The notes under the pieces were generated by a model. That model was given only the letters and a program-made list of their open reading frames with translations, made no database searches and was not told the origin of the DNA. Below, in pieces: positions 43,693-51,999 of a stretch of 64,000 bases of DNA; within the stretch, counting starts at the first letter, position 1, and every line of letters starts with the position of its first letter. The stretch is from GCA-958296115 sp965222445. Its GTDB lineage: Bacteria; Chloroflexota; Dehalococcoidia; Lucifugimonadales; CAJWER01. The stretch covers positions 2,666,001 through 2,730,000 of the forward strand of contig CBDCTY010000002.1 in the NCBI GenBank assembly GCA_965222445.1. The letters are read 5' to 3'. A program made the translations under genes and the position numbers.

Positions 43693-43730
43693 AACACCCC
43701 CGCAAGCTCAGTCAAGCCCGCGGGGGTGTT
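43693..43730 (-). terminator. Hairpin after substrate-binding protein gene 2
   Basis: Eleven-base perfect arms (aacacccccgc at 43693-43703 and its complement at 43720-43730) enclose 16 bases, 25 bases after the lipoprotein stop. It is the counterpart of the hairpin at 39505, with the same GC core. Confidence 0.65.
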
Positions 43731-43754
43731 TGCTCGCTTACGCAGAATACCGGA

Positions 43755-46358
43755 CTACCTCGCCCAGTAGAACTGCTCGGTGAACGCGGTGGAAGGCGAG
43801 CGCTCGGCTGCCCCGCCCATCCAACTCGTCGGCACGTTCCGGAGGCCGTTCTTGATGGCGGCGTAGCGGGGTACGTTGCCGATCAGGCCGATTCCGTACA
43901 CGTCCTCGCCAAAGCGCCGGAATATCTCCTTGCCCAGCGCTGCCTGCTCAGCCTCTGGGACCGTCGTGCCCTTCAGGTGGAGGTCGAGTAGCTCCTTTAG
44001 CTCCTGGTGAGGCTCCAGGCCCTCCCAGCCGCTAGGATTGCAGTCGCAGTAGTAGGACCCGTAGCCCGGAGCCACGAAGCTGCGGTAATGCGTCGGCGCA
44101 GTGTACCGGGCCTGCGTGAATGGGTGCGCGGCATTCACGACGTACATCAAGAACATGAACTCGTTGTCGTGTACGCGGTCACGGACGGTATTGCCGCCCT
44201 GCTCTCCGCCTGTGGACCCGCTGTACTCGGTCTTCAGCCCGACCGCATCCCAGTACTGCGGCACCTGCAGCGATGCGTTGTGGTTGATCTGGTTCCACGC
44301 GTCCAGCCTCAGCACGAGTCGTTCCCCGTCCGGGAACGTCCTGAAGCCCTCGGAGTCCTTGTCCGGCAGTATCTCGTCGAGCATCATGTTCGCCAGGTCG
44401 GGGTCGTACTGCGTCCAAGCGAACGCGGCCTCGTCGCCAGGGTAGAAGGGCGAGTTCTTGAGCGGGACGATCTGGCGGGCCTCGCCCAGGCCAAGGTACG
44501 TGTTCTGGTTGATGGCCTCCCTGTCGACGGCCACCGACAGCGCCCTGCGGAAGTCCACGTTGCGCAGGAGATCGCCGTAGCGCCCCTGGAGCGAGTGGTT
44601 GACGTACATCCCGTCCCAGATCCCCCTGGCCACCGGGTGTCCTAGCAGGCGGTAGCCGCCCCTCTCCTCGCCTTCCTTGAAGAGTGGGATGTCAGCGTTG
44701 TTGACGCCGAACGCCTGGAAGTCCAGCTCGCCGCCGAGCAGCATCAGGTTGAGACGCTCCTGGTTCCCGGGGAGGTGGAAGTGGGTAATCGTGTCGATGT
44801 AGGGAAGCTGGTTGCCCTCCGAATCTACGCCCACGTAGTACGGATTGCGCTTGAAGACTACAACGTCATCCTTGAGGATGCTGCCCGTCGGATACCAGGC
44901 ATTCAGCACCGGTATCTCGGGGTTCTCGTGTGGGAAGTCCCTGGCGCCGTACAACTGCACCCATGAATCGTACCCGGCCGCCTTTGCGTCCGCGTCGGCG
45001 TTCGAGTTGAAGTCCTTGTGGAACTGCTTCATGTAGTGTGACGGGGTGAAGGTCGAGTTGCCGCATACGGCCGTCAGCCGCTTGGCCATCGACGTCATCG
45101 GGGCGGGGTAGACGAACTGCACAGTGTTGTCGTCGACCTTGACGATGGTCCCGTCGTCCCCCTCCGTCAGGCCGCGCAGAAAGCCGCTGATCCTGCCTGG
45201 CCTGATCTCGTCGTTGTTCTCGTATGCGTCGAGCCAGAATAGGAAGTCGTCCGCCGTGAAGGGCGCGCCGTCCGACCATTTAGTCCCCGATCGCAGCTTC
45301 ACCGTGGTGACCAGGCCGTCGGCCGAGATGTCCAGGCTCTGGGCCAGGTTCGGGATGATCGCGCTTCCGTCGGTGTTGAATCGGAACAGCGCCGAGCGGG
45401 CGTACCGCTCCAGGTTGCAGACCGACCGGGACGTAAATGCAGCCCTCATGTCGCCGCCGTACTTGCCGATCTCGTCGAACACAGGGATGACGAGAGGCTC
45501 GGAGGGCAGTCGCTCCTCCACGGGCGGGAGCTTGCCGCCCAGCACCAGCTGGGCTAGCTCGGGGGCCTCGTTGTACTGCAGCGGAGCGGGAGCCGTGACC
45601 TCTGCCACCAGCTCCCTCTGCAGCTCGACGCCTGCAAGGGCCTTCTGGGCATCCATAGCCGCGGCATCGGCTGCAACCCCGGCGGCCTTCGCAGCCATCC
45701 CGGCAGCCTCAGCGGCGGCCGTGGCCTTCTTGGCCTCCTCGACGGCCTCGCTGACTGAAGCGCTGATAATCTTCTGCACGTCGGCCGTCGTCAGCTGGCC
45801 CATCGCCGAAGCGTCGACGATCTTCTCGACGTCGGAGGCGGTCAGCTGCCCGCCGGTCGAGGCCTGAACGATCTTCTGCACGTCCGCGGCAGTTAGCTGT
45901 CCACTTGTCGACGCGTTGACGATCTTCTGCACGTCAGAGGCGGTCAATTGGCCTGCCACCGAGTCGCTGACGATCTTCCTCACTTCTGCGGAGGTCAACT
46001 GTCCGCTCACCGATGCGTTGACGATTCTCTGGACGTCTGCGGCCGTCAACTGGCCACCCGTCGATGCATCGACGATTTTCTGCACGTCGGAAAAGGAGAT
46101 CTGTGCGGCGGCCGAGTCTCTGACGATTTTCCTCACGTCCGAAGCGGTCAACTGTCCGGCCGAATCGCTGACGATCCTCTGCACGTCTGCGGCTGTGAGC
46201 TGATCGCCGGATTCTGCGATTGCAGACCTGACAATATTCTCCATGTCGGCTGCGCTGGGGCCGGTGTCTGCCGGCTCGTCGGACTCACAGGCTATGGCGC
46301 CCGTGAGCACGAGGGCAAGCAGTGCACCCCAGACAATGGTCTTCCCTAGTCCAGTCAT
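43755..46358 (-). CDS. DppA/OppA-type substrate-binding lipoprotein with 17-residue repeats, copy 2
   Basis: 867 residues. The lipoprotein signal ends LTGAIAC, followed by ESDEPADTGPSAADMENIV. Nine 17-residue repeats come next (for example QLTASDVRKIVRDSAAA, QISFSDVQKIVDASTGG, QLTSAEVRKIVSDSVAG), three more than in copy 1, then the same Ala/Lys helix and an SBP family-5 domain (SLDISADGLVTTVKLRSGTK, FTADDFLFWLDAYENNDEIR). Binding-domain differences from copy 1 (for example NPCSYST versus AVCGNST) suggest a related but different ligand. GAGGAGGAGCGC precedes ATG. Promoter at 46455-46483. Confidence 0.9.
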   Translation of the reverse strand: MTGLGKTIVWGALLALVLTGAIACESDEPADTGPSAADMENIVRSAIAESGDQLTAADVQRIVSDSAGQLTASDVRKIVRDSAAAQISFSDVQKIVDASTGGQLTAADVQRIVNASVSGQLTSAEVRKIVSDSVAGQLTASDVQKIVNASTSGQLTAADVQKIVQASTGGQLTASDVEKIVDASAMGQLTTADVQKIISASVSEAVEEAKKATAAAEAAGMAAKAAGVAADAAAMDAQKALAGVELQRELVAEVTAPAPLQYNEAPELAQLVLGGKLPPVEERLPSEPLVIPVFDEIGKYGGDMRAAFTSRSVCNLERYARSALFRFNTDGSAIIPNLAQSLDISADGLVTTVKLRSGTKWSDGAPFTADDFLFWLDAYENNDEIRPGRISGFLRGLTEGDDGTIVKVDDNTVQFVYPAPMTSMAKRLTAVCGNSTFTPSHYMKQFHKDFNSNADADAKAAGYDSWVQLYGARDFPHENPEIPVLNAWYPTGSILKDDVVVFKRNPYYVGVDSEGNQLPYIDTITHFHLPGNQERLNLMLLGGELDFQAFGVNNADIPLFKEGEERGGYRLLGHPVARGIWDGMYVNHSLQGRYGDLLRNVDFRRALSVAVDREAINQNTYLGLGEARQIVPLKNSPFYPGDEAAFAWTQYDPDLANMMLDEILPDKDSEGFRTFPDGERLVLRLDAWNQINHNASLQVPQYWDAVGLKTEYSGSTGGEQGGNTVRDRVHDNEFMFLMYVVNAAHPFTQARYTAPTHYRSFVAPGYGSYYCDCNPSGWEGLEPHQELKELLDLHLKGTTVPEAEQAALGKEIFRRFGEDVYGIGLIGNVPRYAAIKNGLRNVPTSWMGGAAERSPSTAFTEQFYWAR

Positions 46359-46454
46359 GATGCGCTCCTCCTCTGCAATATGACGCGACCTATTCGCAAC
46401 CCTTCGCCGGGCTGGCGTCGTTTACAAACGTAGAGTCTCCCGTCAGTGGCGGCA

Positions 46455-46483
46455 ACTCTAATGCAAGCTGCGAACAGTGTCAA
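46455..46483 (-). promoter_or_regulatory. Promoter of substrate-binding protein gene 2
   Basis: On the minus strand TTGACA (46483-46478), a 17-base spacer and TAGAGT (46460-46455), about 95 bases before the ATG. Hexamers and spacing are identical to those of copy 1, so promoter and gene were duplicated together. Confidence 0.7.
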
Positions 46484-46659
46484 ATTCTGTTTCCACCATC
46501 CCGTTGCAGAGCCTCCCCGCTACCCCCTGGCCGAGTCTATGCGGCGCTGTGGGAGGCCCTGTGCTCCAAAAGGGATGGCCGAACCGGATGGTCGGAGTTC
46601 TGAGTCATGTACTCCCACGCGGCTTTGTGTAATATGGAAAGCCGGGAGGTTCCTGGATA

Positions 46660-49600
46660 GTGTTCGATACTGCGTTGGGGAAGAAGAGGCTTGTAGGGGC
46701 GGCTCTCTTTGTCGTCATCCTTGCTCTATTCTTCTCCTTTAACCGTTTTCCAAAGCTGGACGCTGTTGGGACGGATCTCGGCGCGGTCAACGCTCCCCAG
46801 GTCCAGTGCTTCCAGGGCTTCTGCATAGAGCGTGAGCCGGGCTCCAGCCTGTTCAAGCGGTGGATGGTCTTCTCGGTGACCTACCTCAGGCTCGTCGCTA
46901 TTGGGATGACGTTTGCGTTCCTCGTCGCTGGCCTTGCCGAGTCCTTCATCTTCCCCTCGGGCAGCGGCGTCAGCTTCGAGTCAGGCAGCGCCTTCAGGCG
47001 CACGATAAAGGGGGCCCTCGTGGGCCCTGTCATGAACCTGTGCTCGGCGTGTATCGTGCCTGTCTCGTCCGCCTTCCACCGACGCGGCGGCGGCATCGAA
47101 GGGACCATCGCGATGGTGCAGGGCTCAGCCACAATGAACATACCCGCCCTGGCGATGGTCTTCTTCGTCTTCACGCCGATCATCGGCGCCAGCCGCCTGG
47201 TCATGGCGATAGTCGGCGCGTTGCTCCTGGGCCCCATAGTTGTGATGACGCTGCGCCGCTCCAAAACAGAGCCGGCCGTGGAGCTTCCGGACCTCGGGAT
47301 CGAGGTCGGGCCCGGAAGCTGGATGGAAGCCATGTCCGAAGGTTTCCGGGACTGGGCTCGCACGACGGTAGGCTACCTGGCCCGCATGGGGCCAATCATG
47401 GTGGTGGCCGGCTTTGCGAGCGGACTGGTCATACAGTGGATCAGCCCCGATACGGTCGCCCGTTACTTCGGAAACGACCTGCAGGGAGTGGCGACGGCTG
47501 CGACCCTTGGCATACTGATCAACGTGCCCCTGCTGTTCGAGGTGCCGCTCGTGGCCCTGGGGTTGATGCTCGGCATGGGTACGGCTCCTGCCGCCACGCT
47601 CCTATTCACGGCGGCGGCCGGCGGCCCCGTTACCTTCTGGGGTCTGGCCCAGGTGATTCCAAAGCGTGCGATAGCCTCGTTCGCGACGGCGACCTGGGTC
47701 CTGGGTGCGACCGGAGGGCTGGCGGTCCTGGGGATAGGCGCATTCGTTTGGGACGCCACGGCCTCCGCGTCCGGGGACGTCGCCGCAGCAAGCGGTCGGG
47801 CAGGTAGCAGCTCCTCCGCAGTTGGCGGGCAGACCGGCTCGGTGGAGGTAGCCGTCTCTGGAGACGGCCCGGTCGGAGTAGTGAGGTTCACCAATGAAGC
47901 TCACAAGCTCTTCGGAGGCAAGGCGTCCCTGATGAGCCGCTTTCCGGGGGTCGCGATCTTCGACTATGACCGCGACGGCGACCAGGACATCTACATAACC
48001 CAGGCGGAGTCCGATGCCCCTATCAAGCCGCTCGCGGAGGGTGGGCCGAACCGCCTGTTCCGCAACAACGGCGACGGCACGTTTACGGACGTGGCCGACC
48101 AGGCGGGCGTGGCGCTCGCCATAAGCAACAGCAGCGCAGTAGCGGCGTGCGACCTCGACAACGACGGGTACCAGGACCTCTATGTCGGAGCCATGGGCAG
48201 GCTCGGCGACCACATGGACTACCGCTCCATAAACATGTCCACCGGGCTCAAGGTCATCACGAAAGACAGGCTCTTCAGGAACAACAGGGACGGCACCTTC
48301 ACTGAGATAACCGAATCGGCCTTTGGGCCCGCCGTCAACATCCGGTCCACTAAGGCCGTGGCTTGCGCGGACGTCGACGGAGACGGATGGCTCGACCTCT
48401 ATATAGGCAACCACGGCGACATGGAGTTCGTCAGGTTCGACCATCCCGCTCACCACGGCCACTACAACGACCTGTTCAGGAACAATGGGGACATGACCTT
48501 CACCGACGTTTCCGAGCAGGCCGGCGTGGCGGGCGGGCAGATAGTAATGCGCAGTCCCAACGGCGAGCCGATTACCTTCGGGAGCCCGTCGAGCGGAGCC
48601 ACGTACGAAGGGTACGACCCCGATCTGCGCGACGCGGCAGGCAATAGGGTGGGCGACGCCAGCGGGCAGACCTGGGGGGTCCTCTTCTACGATTATGACG
48701 ACGACGGAGACCCGGACCTGTGGGTGGCAGACGACGGCGACCGGCTCAAGATATACCGCAACGAGTCCACGCCGGGCAGCGTCAGATTCGTTCCCGTCGC
48801 CCGCCGCATGGGGCTGGACAAGTCCGGCGCGTGGATGAGCTTTGCCCTCGCCGACTACGATGGCGACGCCGACCTGGACGTCTTCGTCACAAATGTAGGG
48901 TTCCATCCGTTGCTGCGTCTGCCGCCGTATCCGGGCGGCGACTGCGCCTACGGCCACCGCTTCGTCTGGGGGACCTGCGGCCACTTCCTCCTGCGCAACG
49001 ACATGGGCGAGACGGGCCTGAGCGATCTCGGCTCGTATGTCGATGTGGCGCCCAGCACAAGGGTCAGGCCGAGCCGCCTCATGCCGCCCGCGTCTCTCAA
49101 TCCATCGAACATCCTCCTGACCTGGCAGCCCCTCACCGGCCTTGCCGCCTACGACCTGGGCTTCGGAGTGACCTTCTTCGACATGGAAAACGACGGCGAC
49201 CAGGACCTCTACTGGCTGGGCTCGCTCATCGCGCGGGGCGAGGGGCCGCGCGGCCAGTACTACCAGAGTGCCGGGCGCATGCTCAGGGGCGACGGCAAGG
49301 GTTCCTTCGAGGATATTACCGTCGAGGCCGGACTACTCGACATCCAGGACGTCGACTACTCCGTGCTGGATCCGGCGGACCCAACCTTCGATGCCGAGCG
49401 CCAGCGTATCGCTCCCCAGTTCCACGAGAACGGCAAGGGACTTGCCAAGTGCGACATCGACGGAGACGGGTACGTCGACCTGGTGGGCACGAACAGCAGC
49501 GGTGAGGTGTTCCAGAAGACCGGCAGGATCGGGTTCGCTCCCGGCCCGCTCTTCGTGTGGATGAACGGCAACCAGGGAAGCCACTGGATCGCCCTCAGGC

Positions 49601-49884
49601 TCCAGGGGAGGATGGCCGTCGACGGCACCGGCAGCAACGCGGACGGGCTCGGAGCGCGGGTCTACGTGCGCACCACAGGCCCTGACGGTGAGATGAACAC
49701 CCAGGTGAGCGAGCTCACCGCCAGCGGCACCTTCCTGTCGATGAGCTGCCTCGACCTGCACTTCGGCCTGGGCCAGTCGGACAAAGTGGACGAGATCGAG
49801 ATTCGCTGGCCCAGCGGCGTAGTCCAGACCCTCACCGACGTCGCCGCCGACCAGGTCCTGTCCATCACCGAGCCAGAGCGTTGA
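46660..49884 (+). CDS. UPF0718 permease fused to FG-GAP/ASPIC-UnbV protein
   Basis: 1,074 residues in one uninterrupted frame from GTG 46660 (GGGAGG upstream). Residues ~10-370 are a UPF0718/YraQ-type permease with about eight to ten helices and the cysteine motif NLCSACIVPVSSAFHRRGGG (Cys 128 and 131). A Ser/Ala-rich linker follows (~370-400). Residues ~400-960 hold at least seven FG-GAP/VCBS-type calcium loops (DYDRDGDQDIY, DLDNDGYQDLY, DVDGDGWLDLY, DYDDDGDPDLW, DMENDGDQDLY). The C-terminus (~990-1065) is an ASPIC/UnbV domain (DGLGARVYVR, IEIRWPSGVVQTL). The permease family includes ArsP-type organoarsenical exporters; the other half is typical of extracellular CRTAC-like proteins. The fusion is unusual and the transported substrate unknown. 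Confidence 0.85.
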   Translation: MFDTALGKKRLVGAALFVVILALFFSFNRFPKLDAVGTDLGAVNAPQVQCFQGFCIEREPGSSLFKRWMVFSVTYLRLVAIGMTFAFLVAGLAESFIFPSGSGVSFESGSAFRRTIKGALVGPVMNLCSACIVPVSSAFHRRGGGIEGTIAMVQGSATMNIPALAMVFFVFTPIIGASRLVMAIVGALLLGPIVVMTLRRSKTEPAVELPDLGIEVGPGSWMEAMSEGFRDWARTTVGYLARMGPIMVVAGFASGLVIQWISPDTVARYFGNDLQGVATAATLGILINVPLLFEVPLVALGLMLGMGTAPAATLLFTAAAGGPVTFWGLAQVIPKRAIASFATATWVLGATGGLAVLGIGAFVWDATASASGDVAAASGRAGSSSSAVGGQTGSVEVAVSGDGPVGVVRFTNEAHKLFGGKASLMSRFPGVAIFDYDRDGDQDIYITQAESDAPIKPLAEGGPNRLFRNNGDGTFTDVADQAGVALAISNSSAVAACDLDNDGYQDLYVGAMGRLGDHMDYRSINMSTGLKVITKDRLFRNNRDGTFTEITESAFGPAVNIRSTKAVACADVDGDGWLDLYIGNHGDMEFVRFDHPAHHGHYNDLFRNNGDMTFTDVSEQAGVAGGQIVMRSPNGEPITFGSPSSGATYEGYDPDLRDAAGNRVGDASGQTWGVLFYDYDDDGDPDLWVADDGDRLKIYRNESTPGSVRFVPVARRMGLDKSGAWMSFALADYDGDADLDVFVTNVGFHPLLRLPPYPGGDCAYGHRFVWGTCGHFLLRNDMGETGLSDLGSYVDVAPSTRVRPSRLMPPASLNPSNILLTWQPLTGLAAYDLGFGVTFFDMENDGDQDLYWLGSLIARGEGPRGQYYQSAGRMLRGDGKGSFEDITVEAGLLDIQDVDYSVLDPADPTFDAERQRIAPQFHENGKGLAKCDIDGDGYVDLVGTNSSGEVFQKTGRIGFAPGPLFVWMNGNQGSHWIALRLQGRMAVDGTGSNADGLGARVYVRTTGPDGEMNTQVSELTASGTFLSMSCLDLHFGLGQSDKVDEIEIRWPSGVVQTLTDVAADQVLSITEPER

Positions 49885-50191
49885 CCGTGAGCGGCCTCAA
49901 CCTATTCCAGGGCGCCCCCGAAATAGGCAAGACCTTTGCATAGCCCCGTCAATGCTATGAAAACGACCCGCACACACCCACCGTCGTTCCCGCGCAGAGC
50001 CTGCCCCCGAGCAGCCGGGGGCGGGAACCCATCCCCGTTGCTGCCACTGATCATGTGGCAACGGAAAATCACGCGCCCATTCTCATCGGCTTATGTGGCC
50101 TTCGCACGGCCATGGTGATTCCGGCGAACAGCCTGCCCCGTACTCGATACGGGCCCGAAATCCAGGCTCGTCCTGCAATAAGGAGGAAGTG
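49885..50191. repeat. Gap with two palindromic repeat units
   Basis: No gene. At ~49981-50036 a cgttcccgcg hairpin encloses the cccccg/cgggggc pair. At ~50115-50170 a variant carries the ccccgtactcgatacggg core. The last 20 bases hold the strong ribosome-binding site of the VOC gene. No clear promoter was recognised. Confidence 0.6.
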
Positions 50192-50632
50192 ATGGTAACC
50201 GGATTCAACCACTCGGGTTTCGTTGTCGACGACCTGGACACGATGGTCGCCTTCTATCGCGATGCCCTGGGCCTCTCGGTGATTCGCGAGGCCGACAGCA
50301 TCGCGCCTCCCTCCGGCGACCACACAGGGTTCCCGGGCGCGCGCAGAAAGCTCGTGTTCGTCGGCAAGCCGGACGGCGAGCATCTGCTGGAGCTCGTCCA
50401 CTACTTCGATCCGCCGAGCCCCGAAGGTCACCTCCAGCGCCACCAACTGGGCGCGGCCCACATATGCTTCAACGTCGAGGACCTCGCGTCTCTGCACGAG
50501 AGGCTAATCGCACGGGGCATCCGCTTCGTCACCCAACCCATCTTCAGGGACGCTCCGGACGGCGGGCGGACCGGTATCTGCTACCTTCAGGACCCCGAGG
50601 GCAACTGGGTCGAGCTGATACAGCGCGGCTAG
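50192..50632 (+). CDS. VOC/glyoxalase-family metalloprotein
   Basis: 146 residues from ATG 50192, right after AAGGAGGAAG. Two beta-alpha-beta-beta-beta modules carry the metal ligands in FNHSGFVVDDLD (His), HLLELVHYF (Glu), AAHICFNVEDL (His) and GNWVELIQRG (Glu). All four ligands are present, so a metal-dependent lyase, isomerase or dioxygenase is likely; AFYRDALGLSVI is the usual glyoxalase-I-like phrase. It stands alone between the fusion permease and two oxidoreductases on the other strand. Confidence 0.88.
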   Translation: MVTGFNHSGFVVDDLDTMVAFYRDALGLSVIREADSIAPPSGDHTGFPGARRKLVFVGKPDGEHLLELVHYFDPPSPEGHLQRHQLGAAHICFNVEDLASLHERLIARGIRFVTQPIFRDAPDGGRTGICYLQDPEGNWVELIQRG

Positions 50633-50681
50633 GCTAGTGGTCCAACATCTTGGTATTGAAGGGTGTCTACCGCTAGGTAGA

Positions 50682-50700
50682 GGCGGGTTTGAAACCCGCC
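50682..50700. repeat. Palindrome GGCGGGTTTGAAACCCGCC
   Basis: A perfect inverted repeat of 19 bases. The same stem with the central base changed recurs at 62438-62458. It sits between convergent genes and could work as a bidirectional terminator. Confidence 0.6.
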
Positions 50701-50760
50701 CTGTCATCGTAGAACGCCAATCCAATCCCGGCTAGCCCTAATTTCAGAGATTTCGGACTA

Positions 50761-51981
50761 CTAGTAGCCCTCCGGCATATGCCCAGCCGGCCTCGACTCG
50801 TTCGGGTGGAAGTCCGGGACGTCTCTCGGCTTCGACCCCTGGTCGATCGAGTCTGCGGCGAGGATCGCCGGAGCCGCCGTGTCCATGGCCTGGTACACGT
50901 CGAATTCCGGCGGCTTCCCGCCCAGGATCGCCTCCCGGAACTCCTTGTGCACGAAGTAGTCGACGCTCGGCTCCGAGTACCCCGTCGAGCGCTGACCGCC
51001 CACCGTGCTCGGTATGTCGGCCAGGGCGGCCGCTTCGGCGGGCGCATCGTCCCGCTCCAACCGCCAGTCGACGCGGGACACCTCATGCATCTGGCTGTCC
51101 GCCAGCCACATCATCGGGAGCTCGTCGATGGTTTCCCCCGTTTCCAGTGTGCCGTGGGACGCGATCATCTGGTAGCGGTGGCCTCGGGTCTGGCGCGACC
51201 GCCCGATCGTCCATCCGCAGGCCATCCGCATTATCGTGTCCTTCGCGGTGTGAAGGAGGGCGACCTGGATGTCGGGCCGCTGGATCGCATCGTGGGCGTA
51301 CCCCTCCGCCTGGGTGCCCATCCCCGTAACCCTGACTACCCGGTCGTCCAGTATGCTGAGTATCGCGCTCAGGTCGTGGCAGAGATAGTGGATCGGAGGC
51401 ATCTCGTGCGTCCACGTCTTCTGCGCCCAGGGGACCTTATCAAGGTCCTTCAAGTCGACGAACTTGCCCGTCTCCCAGTCCCGGTAGTACCTGCGCGTGT
51501 CCTTACGGCTCATGTACTCGCCCTCGACGTACCCGACGTGTCCCAGCCTGCCGGACTGGACCAGGTCCCGCCACGCCGTGATGAACCCGGCGTGCCGCAG
51601 CTGCTCCGCAAGCAGGTAAACGAGGCCCGTCCGCTCCTGGGCGGCGACGATCCGCCAGCAGTCCTCCATGGTATGGGAGGCCGGTACCTCGGAGTTGACG
51701 TGCTTGCCCGCCTCCAGCGCTTGGGCGGCCATAGCACCCTGCTCCTCGCAGCGAACGCACAGGGCGATCGCGTCTACGTTGCCGTCGGAGAGCATGTCTT
51801 CGTAAGTGCTGTGAGTCGACACGCCGCGGCTATCGCGCAATTCACCTAGGGCCCGCTCGTTCAGCTGCGGGAAAATGTCGCCCACCGCCGTGATGCGGTA
51901 GCCGTCCATCCGGTCCAGAATCCTGAGCCAGTGGATTCCCCTGTGTCCGACCCCGAAGATGCCGATGCGAATCTCGTCCAC
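50761..51981 (-). CDS. Gfo/Idh/MocA-family oxidoreductase, paralogue 3
   Basis: 406 residues from GTG 51981 (GGAGG nine bases upstream). IGIFGVGHRGIHWLRILDRM is the NAD site; EVPASHTMEDCWRIVAAQER, HYLCHDLSAILSILDDRVVR and RGHRYQMIASHGTLETG follow the paralogues. Near the C-terminus it has an extra segment (AALADIPSTVGGQRSTGYSE) absent from the other three. Cytoplasmic. It follows paralogue 4 by 18 bases on one transcript. Confidence 0.88.
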   Translation of the reverse strand: MDEIRIGIFGVGHRGIHWLRILDRMDGYRITAVGDIFPQLNERALGELRDSRGVSTHSTYEDMLSDGNVDAIALCVRCEEQGAMAAQALEAGKHVNSEVPASHTMEDCWRIVAAQERTGLVYLLAEQLRHAGFITAWRDLVQSGRLGHVGYVEGEYMSRKDTRRYYRDWETGKFVDLKDLDKVPWAQKTWTHEMPPIHYLCHDLSAILSILDDRVVRVTGMGTQAEGYAHDAIQRPDIQVALLHTAKDTIMRMACGWTIGRSRQTRGHRYQMIASHGTLETGETIDELPMMWLADSQMHEVSRVDWRLERDDAPAEAAALADIPSTVGGQRSTGYSEPSVDYFVHKEFREAILGGKPPEFDVYQAMDTAAPAILAADSIDQGSKPRDVPDFHPNESRPAGHMPEGY

Positions 51982-51999
51982 TTGCGTACCTCCAAGTGC

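Noticed and set aside
47602..48984. 460-residue minus-strand ORF opposite the fusion permease
   Set aside because: Its repeated Val/Ala-rich pattern reflects the complement of the Asp/Gly calcium loops.
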